DNA of 64,000 nucleotides from Deltaproteobacteria bacterium. Its GTDB lineage: Bacteria > Desulfobacterota > Desulfobacteria > Desulfobacterales > G020354645. The DNA lies in assembly GCA_020354645.1 (NCBI GenBank), contig CP070652.1, forward strand, positions 518,909 through 582,908, given 5' to 3'. The position numbers were made by a program, and so were the translations under genes. This document shows, piece after piece, positions 17,297-27,830 of this stretch (positions within the stretch are counted from its first letter, which is position 1; each line of letters opens with the position of its first letter). Below the pieces are notes generated by a model that saw only the letters and a list, made by a program, of their open reading frames with translations, ran no database searches and was not told the DNA's origin.

Positions 17297-18094
17297 TCAG
17301 GATATCCGTTGAATACTGTCCTTGATTTGTGAAAAAATATCAGGCGGTGAAACAATCAAGTGGCCATCAATCCTTTGACCATCCAGATAATCGTTGAGAT
17401 GAAAATCACTGCCGTCAAATTTGCAAATCCTTCCCCCGGCGGATTCGATTATGACGCGAGCCGCTGCAAGATCTTGAAAGGATTCATTGGCAATCACCGC
17501 CGCGTCAGCACGGCCCATAGCCACATAGCATATGTGGGCAGCCGTGCAGCCCAAGGCCCTTACCTTCCCGGGAAAAGAGCAAGTATACTGAACGTGAAAC
17601 CGTGAATAGGTAAGAAGAAGACTTTCATCATTGATAGTATCCAGTGGCGAAATGCGGATTTCTTTGTTTCCCCAAAACGCCTGTTGTCCAGCCTGGGCGT
17701 AAAAGAGATCTCCGGTAGCCGGCATGTAAAAAACACCAAAAACAGGCCAAAAATTTTCGATAAGCGCCAAGGATGTGCCCCAAATCGGAATTCCGGCCTG
17801 AAAATTGGCAACGCCATCAAGAGGGTCAAAAATCCAGAGATAGCGTCTGCCTTCATGTGAATAGTCCTGACTGTCGAAAGTATCCTTAAATAAATGATGT
17901 TCAGGGAAACGTTCATGAAGCTGATTTTGAAATAAGTCAGTTAGCTGAAGTTCAGCCGCGGTTACAAGCCCTTCATCGAATTTAATTTTGCGTTGCCCCT
18001 TCCCGTAATAGTTCAGCGCTTTTTCTCCTGCATGATGGATTACATCCATCGCAAAACTGGTCAAATCTTCTATCCCATGGCGTTTTTCAGACAC
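17297..18094 (-). CDS. inositol monophosphatase-family protein
   Basis: This 265-aa protein has the family's metal-binding motif WIFDPLDGVANF (D90, D93) and the C-terminal FQDLAAARVIIESAGG in place of WDxAAG. The GEE motif that normally supplies another metal ligand (around residues 70-72) reads KDT here, so activity may be altered. Family members dephosphorylate inositol phosphates, fructose-1,6-bisphosphate or PAP; the substrate here is not determinable. Translation starts at GTG 18094, with AGGAGGT 8 bases upstream, which decides the start. It is probably cytoplasmic. Confidence 0.82.
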   Translation of the reverse strand: MSEKRHGIEDLTSFAMDVIHHAGEKALNYYGKGQRKIKFDEGLVTAAELQLTDLFQNQLHERFPEHHLFKDTFDSQDYSHEGRRYLWIFDPLDGVANFQAGIPIWGTSLALIENFWPVFGVFYMPATGDLFYAQAGQQAFWGNKEIRISPLDTINDESLLLTYSRFHVQYTCSFPGKVRALGCTAAHICYVAMGRADAAVIANESFQDLAAARVIIESAGGRICKFDGSDFHLNDYLDGQRIDGHLIVSPPDIFSQIKDSIQRIS

Positions 18095-18265
18095 AGTATT
18101 ACCTCCTTTATTGAAATTATAATTGATACTTATAAATGTTACTTTGAATACTCTCAGGATCGGACTGTCCCTGCTGAAGGGTAAAAATCAATGGCTGAAA
18201 CAGATTATTAAATGCAACGGCAGGTAAAATCCTCACCTTGCTGACCCATCTGAACGGCAGGGAGT

Positions 18266-19399
18266 TCAAAATTCTGTAATTACCATGCTGATTTTTTCAT
18301 TTTTGTTTTCTTCCATACCAAGATAATCAAAATAATCCCCCCCGGTTTCATCGCAATAGATACTTTTGCCGGCGATATCCAGCCCCTCCACCTCCGGATC
18401 TTGTAGCGGCAACAAATTCTGCTGAATCTCCATGGCCAGGTTTAACGATTGGCGCATTTGGTCTCGTTCCAAGAGGCCTTCGGTCATTTCATTCAGCCCA
18501 TCTCCTAGAACACCCAATTCGTCATTTGTGGTGACCTGGATTTTCTGGTTGAAATTTCCGTCTCTGACTTTTTTTACCAATCGCATCATTTCTTTTATAG
18601 GCTCTGCAATGGATGTCCCGACCAAAAGATTCAAGCGAAGGGCGATCGCAATAAAAATGACATACAGAACGATTGTAAAAAACAAAATCTCCTTGCTGAA
18701 GTCGGCGGCCGAAACGACGCCAGCCTTAACTTCCCAGAATGCAAACAATAAGGTCACCAAAAGTATTTTCATGGGTATGGTGGTGCCTGCCATATAAAGT
18801 ATATTTATTCTTCTCATCATGGATATCTTAATGGCTCCGGGAATGGTAACCAGGCTGCCTTCGGGACACAGCACGGGATTCAGATGCTGGCGTGTATGTC
18901 TTTCTATCAGAAAAAAGGACATGGTCGAGGCAATCAAACCAATCATGACACCTCTGAATAATAAGTACGCGCAGGTAATGAGGGTTTCATTTCTTATGAA
19001 GAATTGAACAAGGGACCCCATCAAAGAGATGGTGATCCAAATGGATAGGTTGATTGCGCCAAGAATAATGGGCAGGTTTAAAAGCCTGCGTCTGGCCTTC
19101 TCAAACAATTCAGTTGAAATTCCCGCCCGCCGGTCACGATATCGAAGCGAAGTTGAAACTGGTCGTTGGATAATAAACTGAAGTGTGATGCCCAAAAAAG
19201 AAACCAGTATCTCAATAAAAACGATGATAAGCAGAACCGGCAACCAGTCACCTGTTTTAACAACCGCTTTATGGAATTTAAAAAACGTCAGGGGTGTGAA
19301 AAAACTTAGCACTAAAATGACGATGAATCCCCCAAGGTTTGCCGCAATATTCAGCCAGTATAGCTTGGCTATCGTTTGTTTGTGAGTTCTGGTTGGCAA
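18266..19399 (-). pseudogene. truncated membrane SpoIIE/RsbU-type serine phosphatase
   Basis: The 377-aa frame encodes about six membrane helices, a HAMP-like segment (EPIKEMMRLVKKVRDGNFNQKI, about 255-300) and the beginning of a PP2C/SpoIIE phosphatase domain. The domain start includes the typical LAMEIQQNLLP and GGDYFDYLG elements. It then stops shortly after KISMVI, where the family continues with the catalytic GDVSGHG region. No continuation is recognisable in any frame downstream to 18100. The gene has therefore lost its catalytic end, probably by deletion. The apparent start is a TTG without a clear ribosome binding site. It may still give a membrane protein, but not an active phosphatase. 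Confidence 0.7.
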
Positions 19400-19529
19400 A
19401 ATTATCGAGTTATTCTAGAGGATTGACCGAATCGCCGGTGCACATTATAAAACTTGCTGTAAACGGTCTGCAACGCTATTTGAGGCTGTAATCAGACGGA
19501 TCTGAACTGTAACGCGATTTGAGCATTGT

Positions 19530-20441
19530 TCACAATTGATAGGGTGTCAGGCTTTCAAATCCGTCTGGCGTCACCAGTACGGTTTGTTCAAACTGGGCAG
19601 AGAGCGAGCCATCCCTGGTAACGGCTGTCCAATTATCTGCCAGAATTTTAAGGTGTCTTTCTCCCAAATTAATCATGGGTTCTATGGTGAATACCATGCC
19701 GGGAACCAGTATAATACCCTCTCCTTTATGACCGAAATGCGGAATCTGAGGGGCCTCATGAAACTCAAAACCAATCCCATGGCCTACGAATTCTCTTACG
19801 ACCGAGCACCCCTGTCCCTCGGCGTATTGCTGTATGGCCCAACCTATATCTCCAATGGTATTACCGGGGGTCACACTGTGCATGCCACGTTTTAAGCTTT
19901 CGCGGGCCACCCTTACAATTTTTTGTGCCTCCGGCCCCGGCTCTCCCACAAAAAATGTTTTACTGGCGTCGGCATAGTAACCGTTCAGAATCGGGGTCAC
20001 ATCAACATTAACGATATCTCCTTCTTTCAGAACTCTTTTCCCGGGAATTCCATGACAGATGACCTCGTTAACCGAGACACAGACACTTTTCGGAAATCCC
20101 CGGTAGTTCAGCGGTGCCGACTTGGCGCCGTTTTTAACCGTAAATTCATGAACCAGAGTGTTAATCTCATCCGTCAATCTTCCGGGTCGGATTTTTTTTT
20201 CGACCATATCCAGTGAATCCAGCACCAATTGGCCCGCTTTGCGAATTCCTTTTACATCTGACGCCTCTTTGAGTCGAATTTTGTGTTTTTCTTTATACAG
20301 GCTTTTGATATCAATATTCGGCACATCGGTTTTGCCCAAACAGCATTTCTTATACTTCAACCCGCTGCCACACGGACAGGGATCATTTCGACCGACCTTT
20401 ATCTTCTTGTTCAGCGCTAACATCTCTGGTCTGCTTTTCAT
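19530..20441 (-). CDS. map: methionine aminopeptidase with N-terminal SEC-C zinc motif
   Basis: This 303-aa enzyme removes the N-terminal methionine from new proteins. Residues about 10-35 form a SEC-C motif ([19 protein letters not shown]). The rest is a type I methionine aminopeptidase, with metal ligands in [19 protein letters not shown], the histidine segment [20 protein letters not shown] and the final glutamates in FTIEPMI and FEQTVLV. SEC-C forms are thought to help docking on the ribosome. ATG 20441 is preceded by GGAGA at about 11 bases. It stands alone between prmA and the truncated phosphatase. Confidence 0.93.
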   Translation of the reverse strand: MKSRPEMLALNKKIKVGRNDPCPCGSGLKYKKCCLGKTDVPNIDIKSLYKEKHKIRLKEASDVKGIRKAGQLVLDSLDMVEKKIRPGRLTDEINTLVHEFTVKNGAKSAPLNYRGFPKSVCVSVNEVICHGIPGKRVLKEGDIVNVDVTPILNGYYADASKTFFVGEPGPEAQKIVRVARESLKRGMHSVTPGNTIGDIGWAIQQYAEGQGCSVVREFVGHGIGFEFHEAPQIPHFGHKGEGIILVPGMVFTIEPMINLGERHLKILADNWTAVTRDGSLSAQFEQTVLVTPDGFESLTPYQL

Positions 20442-20645
20442 GTGGGAAATTCTCTCCAGATTTGACGATGATCAAAAATATTACACCCTATCAGAACTGT
20501 CCGAGTATCGATAGCAATAATGCGGCAGGATAAAAACAATTGCAATCTGTTTAACCTGTTTGCGTTGAATTTATTCAGAATTATCTGCCCGGGGTCTAAC
20601 CATATTGAAAAAATACCTGGGTGAACAGCAAAAACTCAACGCAAA

Positions 20646-21566
20646 CTATCTAAGTTTTCCCGCAATGGCAATCCACTCTTCCATACTGTATATGTTGATG
20701 ATTTCAAAGTCCAGAGCTTTTAGTCTATCAATAACTAAACTTTGGTTTTGCTTAATTATCCCGGAGCAAAGAAAATATCCATTACTTTTTAGCACCCTTT
20801 TGACGCCATGTAGCAAATTAATAACCGCCTCTGCCAATAGATTGGCTGCAACCATCTCAAACCGTTCGCTTATCGGTTCGATGAGGTTGCCGCATATCAG
20901 CAGAACCTTTTCCGGATGAATTATGTTTCGCTTTAGATTTTTTTTGGCAATATCGACAGCAAGCTTATCCTTGTCGATACCGCATACTTTTTCAGCGCCA
21001 AGTTTAGCGGCTGCAATCATAAGAATACCGGAGCCTGTACCAACATCCAGAACCGAATCACCCGGCTTCACATAAGCTTCTATAAGCTTCAGACATAAGC
21101 GGGTGGTCGGATGGGTGCCGGTTCCAAAGGCCATGCCGGGGTCTATTTCAAGGATGATTTCATCCGGTTGGGCTTCATACGCATGCCATGAAGGTTTTAC
21201 CACCAGACGTTCTCCGACTTTTTCCGGACGGAAATAGGCTTTCCATGATTCGGCCCAATCCGCTTCATCTAATTGGGAAACAACGATCCGAGAGTTGATA
21301 TGGTTCCTTTCCATCAGATGGGCAAGCCCACTTTCCAGTTTCCGCCACTGCAATTGTGACAAATGTCTACTGGGAAAGTAACCTTTCACGGCATGATGCT
21401 CCTGACGGGTTCGGCCGTTATTTCCCCAGCCTTCTTCCGGTTGCAAGGACGGATCTTCGATGACGAGGCCTTTTGCATCCAGCTCATAGAGAAGCTGTGA
21501 AATCAGATCGGTTGCCAGTTCCGGTTTTTTATGGTCGAATATAATTTTTACTTCTAGCCACTTCAT
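20646..21566 (-). CDS. prmA: ribosomal protein L11 methyltransferase
   Basis: This 306-aa SAM-dependent enzyme trimethylates ribosomal protein L11. It has the N-terminal substrate-recruiting region and the DPGMAFGTGTHPTTRLCL segment, the SAM-binding motif VLDVGTGSGILMIAA and the catalytic-loop motif VAANLLAEAV. The start is ATG 21566 (MKWLEVKI); the frame's first codon two residues earlier lacks support. A weaker paralogue lies at 32462-33307 next to the dsr genes. The gene is monocistronic here. Confidence 0.92.
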   Translation of the reverse strand: MKWLEVKIIFDHKKPELATDLISQLLYELDAKGLVIEDPSLQPEEGWGNNGRTRQEHHAVKGYFPSRHLSQLQWRKLESGLAHLMERNHINSRIVVSQLDEADWAESWKAYFRPEKVGERLVVKPSWHAYEAQPDEIILEIDPGMAFGTGTHPTTRLCLKLIEAYVKPGDSVLDVGTGSGILMIAAAKLGAEKVCGIDKDKLAVDIAKKNLKRNIIHPEKVLLICGNLIEPISERFEMVAANLLAEAVINLLHGVKRVLKSNGYFLCSGIIKQNQSLVIDRLKALDFEIINIYSMEEWIAIAGKLR

Positions 21567-21892
21567 AACCACCGAGAGTTGCAGATTTATATTTATATTC
21601 TTTTTCGGTTATGATATAGTTTAGTGCTGAATTATCAACCACTTTGGAATAATTGGCAGTCCATAAATTTCTGGGATTGGTGGATCTCCAAATACCCATT
21701 CGAAGAAAGGGGATCAGCACCGCTTACCCGACACGCCGACGCTAAACGCGGATGGCAAATTTATCGGGGTCTCCGGAAATTCTTTATATATCAAACAGCA
21801 ATCAAACAACAACAAATTGTGTTGATGCTCTTCGTATTATCTAGTTCTGACCTTCTTCCTTGACAGCAGACTACTAATAACAAGCAAAATTT
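21567..21892. other. intergenic region between divergent prmA and hybrid kinase genes
   Basis: About 325 bases, AT-rich, with no convincing small gene. It should hold promoters for both neighbours, but no good pair of boxes was picked out. Confidence 0.4.
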
Positions 21893-24787
21893 ATGGACGA
21901 AAACACGCCAATTTATAGTAGCCGAGTTACAAAGGTTTATCTGGGCTATCTCAAACAGAATTATCCTTCCATGGAAATTGATCCTATTCTCAAATATGCC
22001 GGAATGACTCGCTATGAGGTGGAAGATCCGGCGCATTGGTTCACGCAACGTCAGGTCGACAGCTTCCACAAAATTTTGGTTGAAAAGACTGGCAATCCAA
22101 ATATCTCCAGGGAGGCCGGCCGTTATCTGGCATCCACAGAGGGATTAGGCGCAACCAAACAGTATGCTATGGGGTTCATGAGTCCTGCCATAATCTATCT
22201 GTCGTTGGGTAAGCTATCTAACCTTTTTACCCGGTCAATGACATCTAAATCACGGAAGATGGCATCCAATAAAGTCGAAATAATCGTAAAACCGCGAAAG
22301 GGTATGAACGAAAGGCCTTTTCAATGCGAAAATCGGACAGGCATGTTTGAATCTATTCCGAAGTTATTCAGCGGGAAATACGGCAGAATTGAACATCCCA
22401 AATGCTTACACAAGGGGGATAAATTCTGTCGCTACATCATCACCTGGGACAAAACACCTGCGATTCTCTGGAAACTGGTCCGGAATTACGCTCTTTTAAT
22501 CAGCATTTTCATTTCCTTGTCTTTATTCTTCATCCTTCCCGCCAAACCCTGGGTCTTTGCCACACTCATATGCGCTCTGCTTACGTCTCTATTGTCAGTA
22601 TGTTCAGGTTACATTGAAAATAAAGAAATCACCAAAACCATCAAATCCCAAAGGGAAGCAGCTGAGTATCATTTGAATCAGTTGAATATCCGTTACAACA
22701 ATGCCCTGCTGGTTCAGGAAATCGGTCAGGCAAGTTCAACAATTACCAAAATTGATGTGCTTACCAGGGCTATCATGAAGGCAATGGCCAAACGCCTGGA
22801 CTTTGATCGCGGTGTTATTATGCTTGCCGACAAAGAAAAAACCCGGCTTTTCTTCAACGCGGGTTACGGCTACAGCGAAAATCTGGAAAATTTGTTGCGC
22901 CAAACCGCTTTTCATCTTGATAATCCCGAATCTAAGGGGCTTTTTGTAAAATCGTTCAGAGAACAAAAGCCTTTTTTAATTGACGACATTCTTGAAAATG
23001 GCAACGCAATGTCAAAAAGAAGTCTGGAGCTTGCCAAAAAAATGGGAGTCCGGTCACTGATCTGCGTGCCGATTGTTTATGAAAAAAAATCGCTGGGTAT
23101 CCTGGCCGTGGACAATATTGAGTCCAAACGAGCCCTTACCCAGAGCGACATGAGTCTTTTAATCGGAGTAGCTTCACAAACCGCCGTCAGCATCATAAAC
23201 GCAATGTCGTTCCAAAAGATTCAGGAGAGCGAGGAAAAATACCGTACTATTCTGGAAAGTATCGAAGATGGATACTTTGAAGTTGATCTTGCCGGCAATT
23301 TTACCTTTTTCAACGAATCCATCTGTAAGATAATCGGATATTCAAAGGATGAAATGATAGGAATGAACAACCGGCAATACATGGATGCAGAAAACGCTCA
23401 AAAAGTATACCGAACCTTCAATACCGTCTACCGTACCAGTAAACCCACCAAATCGCTTGACTGGAAGTTGATCAGAAAAGATCAAACCGAGCGTTTTATA
23501 GAAACCCTGGTATCATTAATCAGAGATAAAGACGGCCAGCCGGTGGGATTTAGAGGCATTGCCAGAGATGTAACCGATCGTATTCGCGCCGAAGAAGAAC
23601 GAAAACGGCTGGTGGCCCAACTGCATCAGGCTCAAAAAATGGAGGCTATTGGAACCCTTGCCGGAGGCGTGGCCCACGACCTCAACAACGTGTTGTCGGG
23701 CCTGGTCAGTTATCCCGAACTGCTATTGATGGATCTTCCGGAAGACAGTCCGTGGAGAAAGCCTGTTCTGACCATTCAAAAATCCGGTGAAAAGGCCTCC
23801 GCTATTGTACAGGATTTATTGACTTTGGCTCGAAGAGGCGTTGCAATTTCGGAAGTGGTGAATTTAAATCATATCGTTTCTGAATATTTGAAGAGCCCCG
23901 AACACCTGAATATCGGGGCATCTTACCCCGGGGTTGAAATCGAAATCCATCTAGCATCAAACCTATTGAACATACTCGGTTCCCCGGTCCACCTTTCAAA
24001 AACAGTAATGAATATCGTTGCCAACGCAGCTGAGGCGATGCCAGAAGGTGGTAGGATTAGCATCACAACCGCAAATCGATATCTGGACCAGCCGATTAGA
24101 GGATATGACGATATCGAAGAAGGGGATTATGTGACCATCACCGTTTCAGATCAAGGAATCGGCATTTCTTCCGAAGACATCGACAGAATATTCGAGCCAT
24201 TTTACACAAAAAAAGTGATGGGTAGAAGCGGAACAGGTCTGGGGATGGCAGTGGTGTGGGGAACGGTAAAAGACCATAAAGGATATATCGATATTCAGAG
24301 TGCCGTCGGTAAAGGGACGACCTTCAGCCTGTATTTTCCGGTCACCCGAAAAACATTGGAAGTAGACACGCATCAAAAAACCTTAGATCATGTGATGGGC
24401 AACGGCGAAACGGTTTTGATTGTGGATGATATTGAGGAACAACGGGTGATCGCTTCGGAGATGTTGAATAAATTGGGGTATTCGGTCGCCAGTGTTGCCA
24501 GCGGAGAGGAAGCAGTGGACTATATGAAGAAGAATTCTGCTGATCTTTTGATCCTCGATATGATCATGGATCCCGGTATCGACGGCCTGGATACATACAA
24601 ACAAATCCTTCAATTTCATCCAGAACAGAAAGCAATTATCGCCAGCGGTTATTCTGAAACCGAACGGGTCAAAGAGGCCCAGCGGCTGGGTGCAGGTGTC
24701 TATGTCAAAAAGCCATACACGATCGAAAAAATCGGAGCTGCAGCCCATTCAGAATTACACCAGTCATCGGCGTCGAAAATGGCTTGA
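21893..24787 (+). CDS. hybrid sensor histidine kinase (V4R-like, 2 TM, GAF, PAS, kinase, receiver)
   Basis: This 964-aa protein has an N-terminal region (about 1-185) ending CLHKGDKFCRYIITW, which looks like a V4R-type small-molecule sensor with conserved cysteines. Two membrane helices follow (about 200-240), then a GAF domain (about 270-430) and a PAS domain (about 450-565). The HisKA domain has His595 in GGVAHDLNNVLSG, and the HATPase domain has DQGIGISSEDIDRIFEPFYTKK and GTGLGMAVVWG. The receiver's acceptor Asp889 lies in LLILDMIMDP, and its KKPY lysine is present. All catalytic residues look intact. No partner regulator is adjacent, so phosphate may pass to a histidine phosphotransfer protein elsewhere. 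The ATG start has only a weak ribosome binding site. Confidence 0.88.
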   Translation: MDENTPIYSSRVTKVYLGYLKQNYPSMEIDPILKYAGMTRYEVEDPAHWFTQRQVDSFHKILVEKTGNPNISREAGRYLASTEGLGATKQYAMGFMSPAIIYLSLGKLSNLFTRSMTSKSRKMASNKVEIIVKPRKGMNERPFQCENRTGMFESIPKLFSGKYGRIEHPKCLHKGDKFCRYIITWDKTPAILWKLVRNYALLISIFISLSLFFILPAKPWVFATLICALLTSLLSVCSGYIENKEITKTIKSQREAAEYHLNQLNIRYNNALLVQEIGQASSTITKIDVLTRAIMKAMAKRLDFDRGVIMLADKEKTRLFFNAGYGYSENLENLLRQTAFHLDNPESKGLFVKSFREQKPFLIDDILENGNAMSKRSLELAKKMGVRSLICVPIVYEKKSLGILAVDNIESKRALTQSDMSLLIGVASQTAVSIINAMSFQKIQESEEKYRTILESIEDGYFEVDLAGNFTFFNESICKIIGYSKDEMIGMNNRQYMDAENAQKVYRTFNTVYRTSKPTKSLDWKLIRKDQTERFIETLVSLIRDKDGQPVGFRGIARDVTDRIRAEEERKRLVAQLHQAQKMEAIGTLAGGVAHDLNNVLSGLVSYPELLLMDLPEDSPWRKPVLTIQKSGEKASAIVQDLLTLARRGVAISEVVNLNHIVSEYLKSPEHLNIGASYPGVEIEIHLASNLLNILGSPVHLSKTVMNIVANAAEAMPEGGRISITTANRYLDQPIRGYDDIEEGDYVTITVSDQGIGISSEDIDRIFEPFYTKKVMGRSGTGLGMAVVWGTVKDHKGYIDIQSAVGKGTTFSLYFPVTRKTLEVDTHQKTLDHVMGNGETVLIVDDIEEQRVIASEMLNKLGYSVASVASGEEAVDYMKKNSADLLILDMIMDPGIDGLDTYKQILQFHPEQKAIIASGYSETERVKEAQRLGAGVYVKKPYTIEKIGAAAHSELHQSSASKMA

Positions 24788-24807
24788 TTTTCAATCTTTT
24801 TGACTCT

Positions 24808-26151
24808 TTAAGAACCTCCCCATTTTGAATTCCCCCGCTGCCATCGTTTAAATTTTTCTTTGGGCGGATTGAAGTAACCGTATTTCATATCCGGAAATAA
24901 TATCCTGATTTGGTTGAGCACGCTTTCCATACCGATCGGTTGACCGTGAAATTTTACCGAGTCCATAATTTTCCAATAGCGTATTGGATCAAAATTGAGA
25001 TTTCTCCACTGGATCATGTCTACCGGATACTGCCCGATAAATTTGATCAAGGCGTCCAATTCCTCCGGGGTATCGGTAAATCCAGGGCAGTTTAAATAAT
25101 TGACGGAAACAAATTTTCCGCGGTCCCGTGCGACGGCAAAACTGTTTAATACATGCTCAAAACCGTAACTCTGTGGACGAAAATATTCACAATAACAATC
25201 TTTCCTTACACTGTTCATACTTATACGCACGCTGTCCAAGCCTGCGTTGAAGAGATTCTTCAGGATATCGGGCCGGCTCCCGTTGGTATTCAAGTGTATG
25301 GTGCCACGTTGCGTCGCTGCGCGAATCATACCTATCGCCGGTTCGATGACATCGGCGGTCAACAGCGGATCCCCCTCACAACCTTGTCCAAAGCTGACGA
25401 TACTTTTTTTTACCCTATGAATATGCACCAGCGCGACTTCAGCAATTTCTTCCGGGTTCGGTTTAAAGTCAATTCTGTCCTGGCTGCAAGGAATATCCCG
25501 GTTTTTTTGGAGTGAAATACACCCCAGGCAGCTTGCGTTACAATGGCTTGAAGACGGTAACGGCGCTTCGTATCTGCCTAAAAAAAAATTTTTACCGGCC
25601 GGACACCCATAGGTCAGGGCACATTTTGAAAGATGAGCGATTAAACGGTTCGAAGGCATCTGTTTGAGCATCTGAGACACACCGGCAACAACGTTTTCTT
25701 GTTTCATCAATCTTATATCCTGGCGTTTTTCACTGTCGACAAGAATTGCGGCGGATCTGAACTTCCCCTGGTGCCAACCCAAGGCACCATATGAAAACAA
25801 CGGCAGATATTTTGCCCCCCCGTTTTCCTTAAAGGCGCTGATATATGAATTGATATATCCGGGAGAATTAAAGACAGCCACCGGATATATCTTTTCTTCA
25901 GGCCGATACGGATTGTCGCTCAGTGCTTAAAAACGACCTTGGTCCCGATTGTAAAGAATGGGACGACGATCTGACAAAAACATCAATTCGCTGCCGTGAG
26001 GCATTTTTTTGGTTTTTTCCACTGTCAAAGGAACGAGAGATTGATCGGCCATACCCACAGCTGCATATCCGGGAAGATCAAATATTTTGCCCTTGCTATT
26101 TGCAGCCACAGCTGTCAAATAATTGTGCTTTTTGCTCGCTGATTTATTCAT
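24808..26151 (-). pseudogene. radical SAM protein interrupted by an in-frame TAA
   Basis: Two open frames, 26151-25927 and 25926-24808, lie in the same frame and together form one continuous radical SAM protein of about 447 codons. The N-terminal piece reads LPGYAAVGMADQSLVPL and MPHGSELMFLSDRRPILYNR. The next codons after a TAA (25927-25929) read ALSDNPYRPEEKIYPVAVFNS, which continues the same domain. The iron-sulfur motif CNASCLGC (three Cys) lies in the second piece. The start ATG 26151 has AGGA 5 bases upstream. Downstream translation could restart only at GTG 25881. A nonsense mutation or a sequencing error explains this; TAA is not used for selenocysteine or pyrrolysine. The substrate is unknown. 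It follows moaB by 31 bases. Confidence 0.82.
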
Positions 26152-26182
26152 CCTGAAATTTGCTTAACCCTGAAAAGGAATG

Positions 26183-26689
26183 TTATCCGATAAGAATGTG
26201 GCGGACGAGATGGCCCAATTCGGGAAATATCAGTTCCGTGCAGGCAAGTTTGCAGGCTTTAAAACTTCCCGGCATACAGAACAAAACGGTATTGCCCACA
26301 ACCCCGGCCGTCGCACGAGATAAAATGGCTGCGGAGCTAATTTGCCTAAAGCTGAGTTGGGCAAAAAGGGGGCTAAACGCTGTGAGTTCTTTAGAAAACA
26401 AAGGTCGCACTGCTTCAATGGTAACATCTCGGCTGCTAATGCCGGTACCTCCGCTTAAAAGAAGAACCTGGGGTTTAAATTTTTGGATCACTTCACCTAC
26501 CGTTTGACTGATGGTTGTGGAATCATCCGGAATAACCTGATGAAATAAAACTTCATGTCCTTCGGCTAGCGCTTGCCGATGTATCCAATGACCGCTTTCG
26601 TCATTTGCAAGCGCTCGGCTGGTTGAAACAGATATTATACCGATAGTTACCGCTTTCGGTGCACTCTCTTTATGCTCGCGGGTACCCAT
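26183..26689 (-). CDS. moaB: molybdenum cofactor biosynthesis protein MoaB/MogA family
   Basis: This 168-aa protein has the MPT-binding fold signature: IGIISVSTSR at the N-terminus, the LLLSGGTGISSRDVT motif and a C-terminal FCMPGSFKACKLA segment. MogA-type proteins adenylylate molybdopterin before metal insertion, and MoaB is the close relative often lacking a proven step in bacteria. It lies near mobA and moaC on the opposite strand, which supports a role in molybdenum or tungsten cofactor synthesis. ATG 26689 is the only sensible start. The broken radical SAM gene follows 31 bases downstream and probably shared its transcript. Confidence 0.9.
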   Translation of the reverse strand: MGTREHKESAPKAVTIGIISVSTSRALANDESGHWIHRQALAEGHEVLFHQVIPDDSTTISQTVGEVIQKFKPQVLLLSGGTGISSRDVTIEAVRPLFSKELTAFSPLFAQLSFRQISSAAILSRATAGVVGNTVLFCMPGSFKACKLACTELIFPELGHLVRHILIG

Positions 26690-27112
26690 GGTTATCGCCG
26701 GCTATGAACTCAATTATATTTGGTTATGACCACATTGAAATTTCAGCGCTGGTTCAGTTGTTCAACTCCACGTATTTGGACGAATTTAACTTAACCATCC
26801 GCAGGACGGTAAGTTTATGACTCAATGTCTTTGAGCACTAACTCTATAGCATGCATCTGCCGGATATCAAGCCTTATATTACCGCTCTCGTATTTATATT
26901 CACAAACTGTTTTTATCTCCAAGACGGTATCAACTTGACGATAGACTTAAAATAAATTCTTCCGCCGCTCTATCGCGTGACCGGTTATTACCAGAAAGTG
27001 TTTTAAATTGCCTTGATTTAAAACCATTCTTTCTTTAATCTAAAGGTTAAAATAAGCATTTCAAATTTTTGGACTCATTCGAAAAAACGGCATTTTAAGA
27101 GATCTGACGGGT
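26690..27112. other. intergenic region between divergent moaB and mobA
   Basis: About 420 bases with no gene-like frame and no recognisable molybdenum cofactor riboswitch. It should hold divergent promoters for moaB and mobA, but none could be named. Confidence 0.4.
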
Positions 27113-27739
27113 ATGACATATCCCTGTACCGGTGTAATCCTGGCGGGGGGCCTGAACTCTCGCTTCAACGGCAAAGATAAGGCTCTCATCCATGTGGGGC
27201 GAAAAAAAGTTCTTGATCGCTTATCTGATATTTTCTGCGATCTGTTTGATGAAAAAATTCTGGTGACCAACGACCCGATTAAATACATCGCCTGGGATTT
27301 TAAGCTTGCAACAGATATCTTTCCTATTCGAAGCTCTCTGACAGGAATTCATACGAGCCTTTTTTTTACAACAAATCCCTACGTTTTTGTCACCGCATGC
27401 GATACACCTTATCTGAAAAAGGAAATCGTAGAATTCCTGATTGGAAACATTGAAGCTCGCCTTGATGTTATTATCCCTGAAACTGAGGCGGGGCTTGAAC
27501 CGCTTTGCGCTGTCTATTCAACGAAATGTCTAAAACCGGCAGAACACAATCTCCGGCAGCAGAAGTTGAAAATACAGCAATTTTTTAATAAGGTCCGCGT
27601 TAAAAAAATTCCAGAAAAAGATTTAAGATCGAAAGATCCGGATCTGATCTCATTTTTTAATATTAACACACCGGCTGATCTCCACCTGGCCGAAAGCATT
27701 GAGGCAGGGGCGTTGGAAGATAATCAAACATCACCTTAA
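27113..27739 (+). CDS. mobA: molybdenum cofactor guanylyltransferase
   Basis: This 208-aa enzyme links GMP to molybdopterin to make the MGD form used by DMSO-reductase-family enzymes such as formate dehydrogenase. The nucleotidyltransferase motif ILAGGLNSRFNGKDKAL lies at the N-terminus. The ATDIFPIRSSLTGIH and VTACDTPYL segments (metal-binding Asp) follow, and EPLCAVYS is typical. ATG 27113 has a weak GACGGG upstream. moaC follows after 91 bases in the same direction. Confidence 0.9.
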   Translation: MTYPCTGVILAGGLNSRFNGKDKALIHVGRKKVLDRLSDIFCDLFDEKILVTNDPIKYIAWDFKLATDIFPIRSSLTGIHTSLFFTTNPYVFVTACDTPYLKKEIVEFLIGNIEARLDVIIPETEAGLEPLCAVYSTKCLKPAEHNLRQQKLKIQQFFNKVRVKKIPEKDLRSKDPDLISFFNINTPADLHLAESIEAGALEDNQTSP

Positions 27740-27830
27740 ATAGAGAATTTACTTCCCGTGGTCTGATGAATCGTATCGATCCTATAGAATAAAAAACGCA
27801 AAAAACCATCCAGACAAGGAGTCATTTAAC

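Noticed and set aside
26690-27112. Possible molybdenum cofactor riboswitch between moaB and mobA
   Set aside because: No conserved helices or motif of that RNA were visible.
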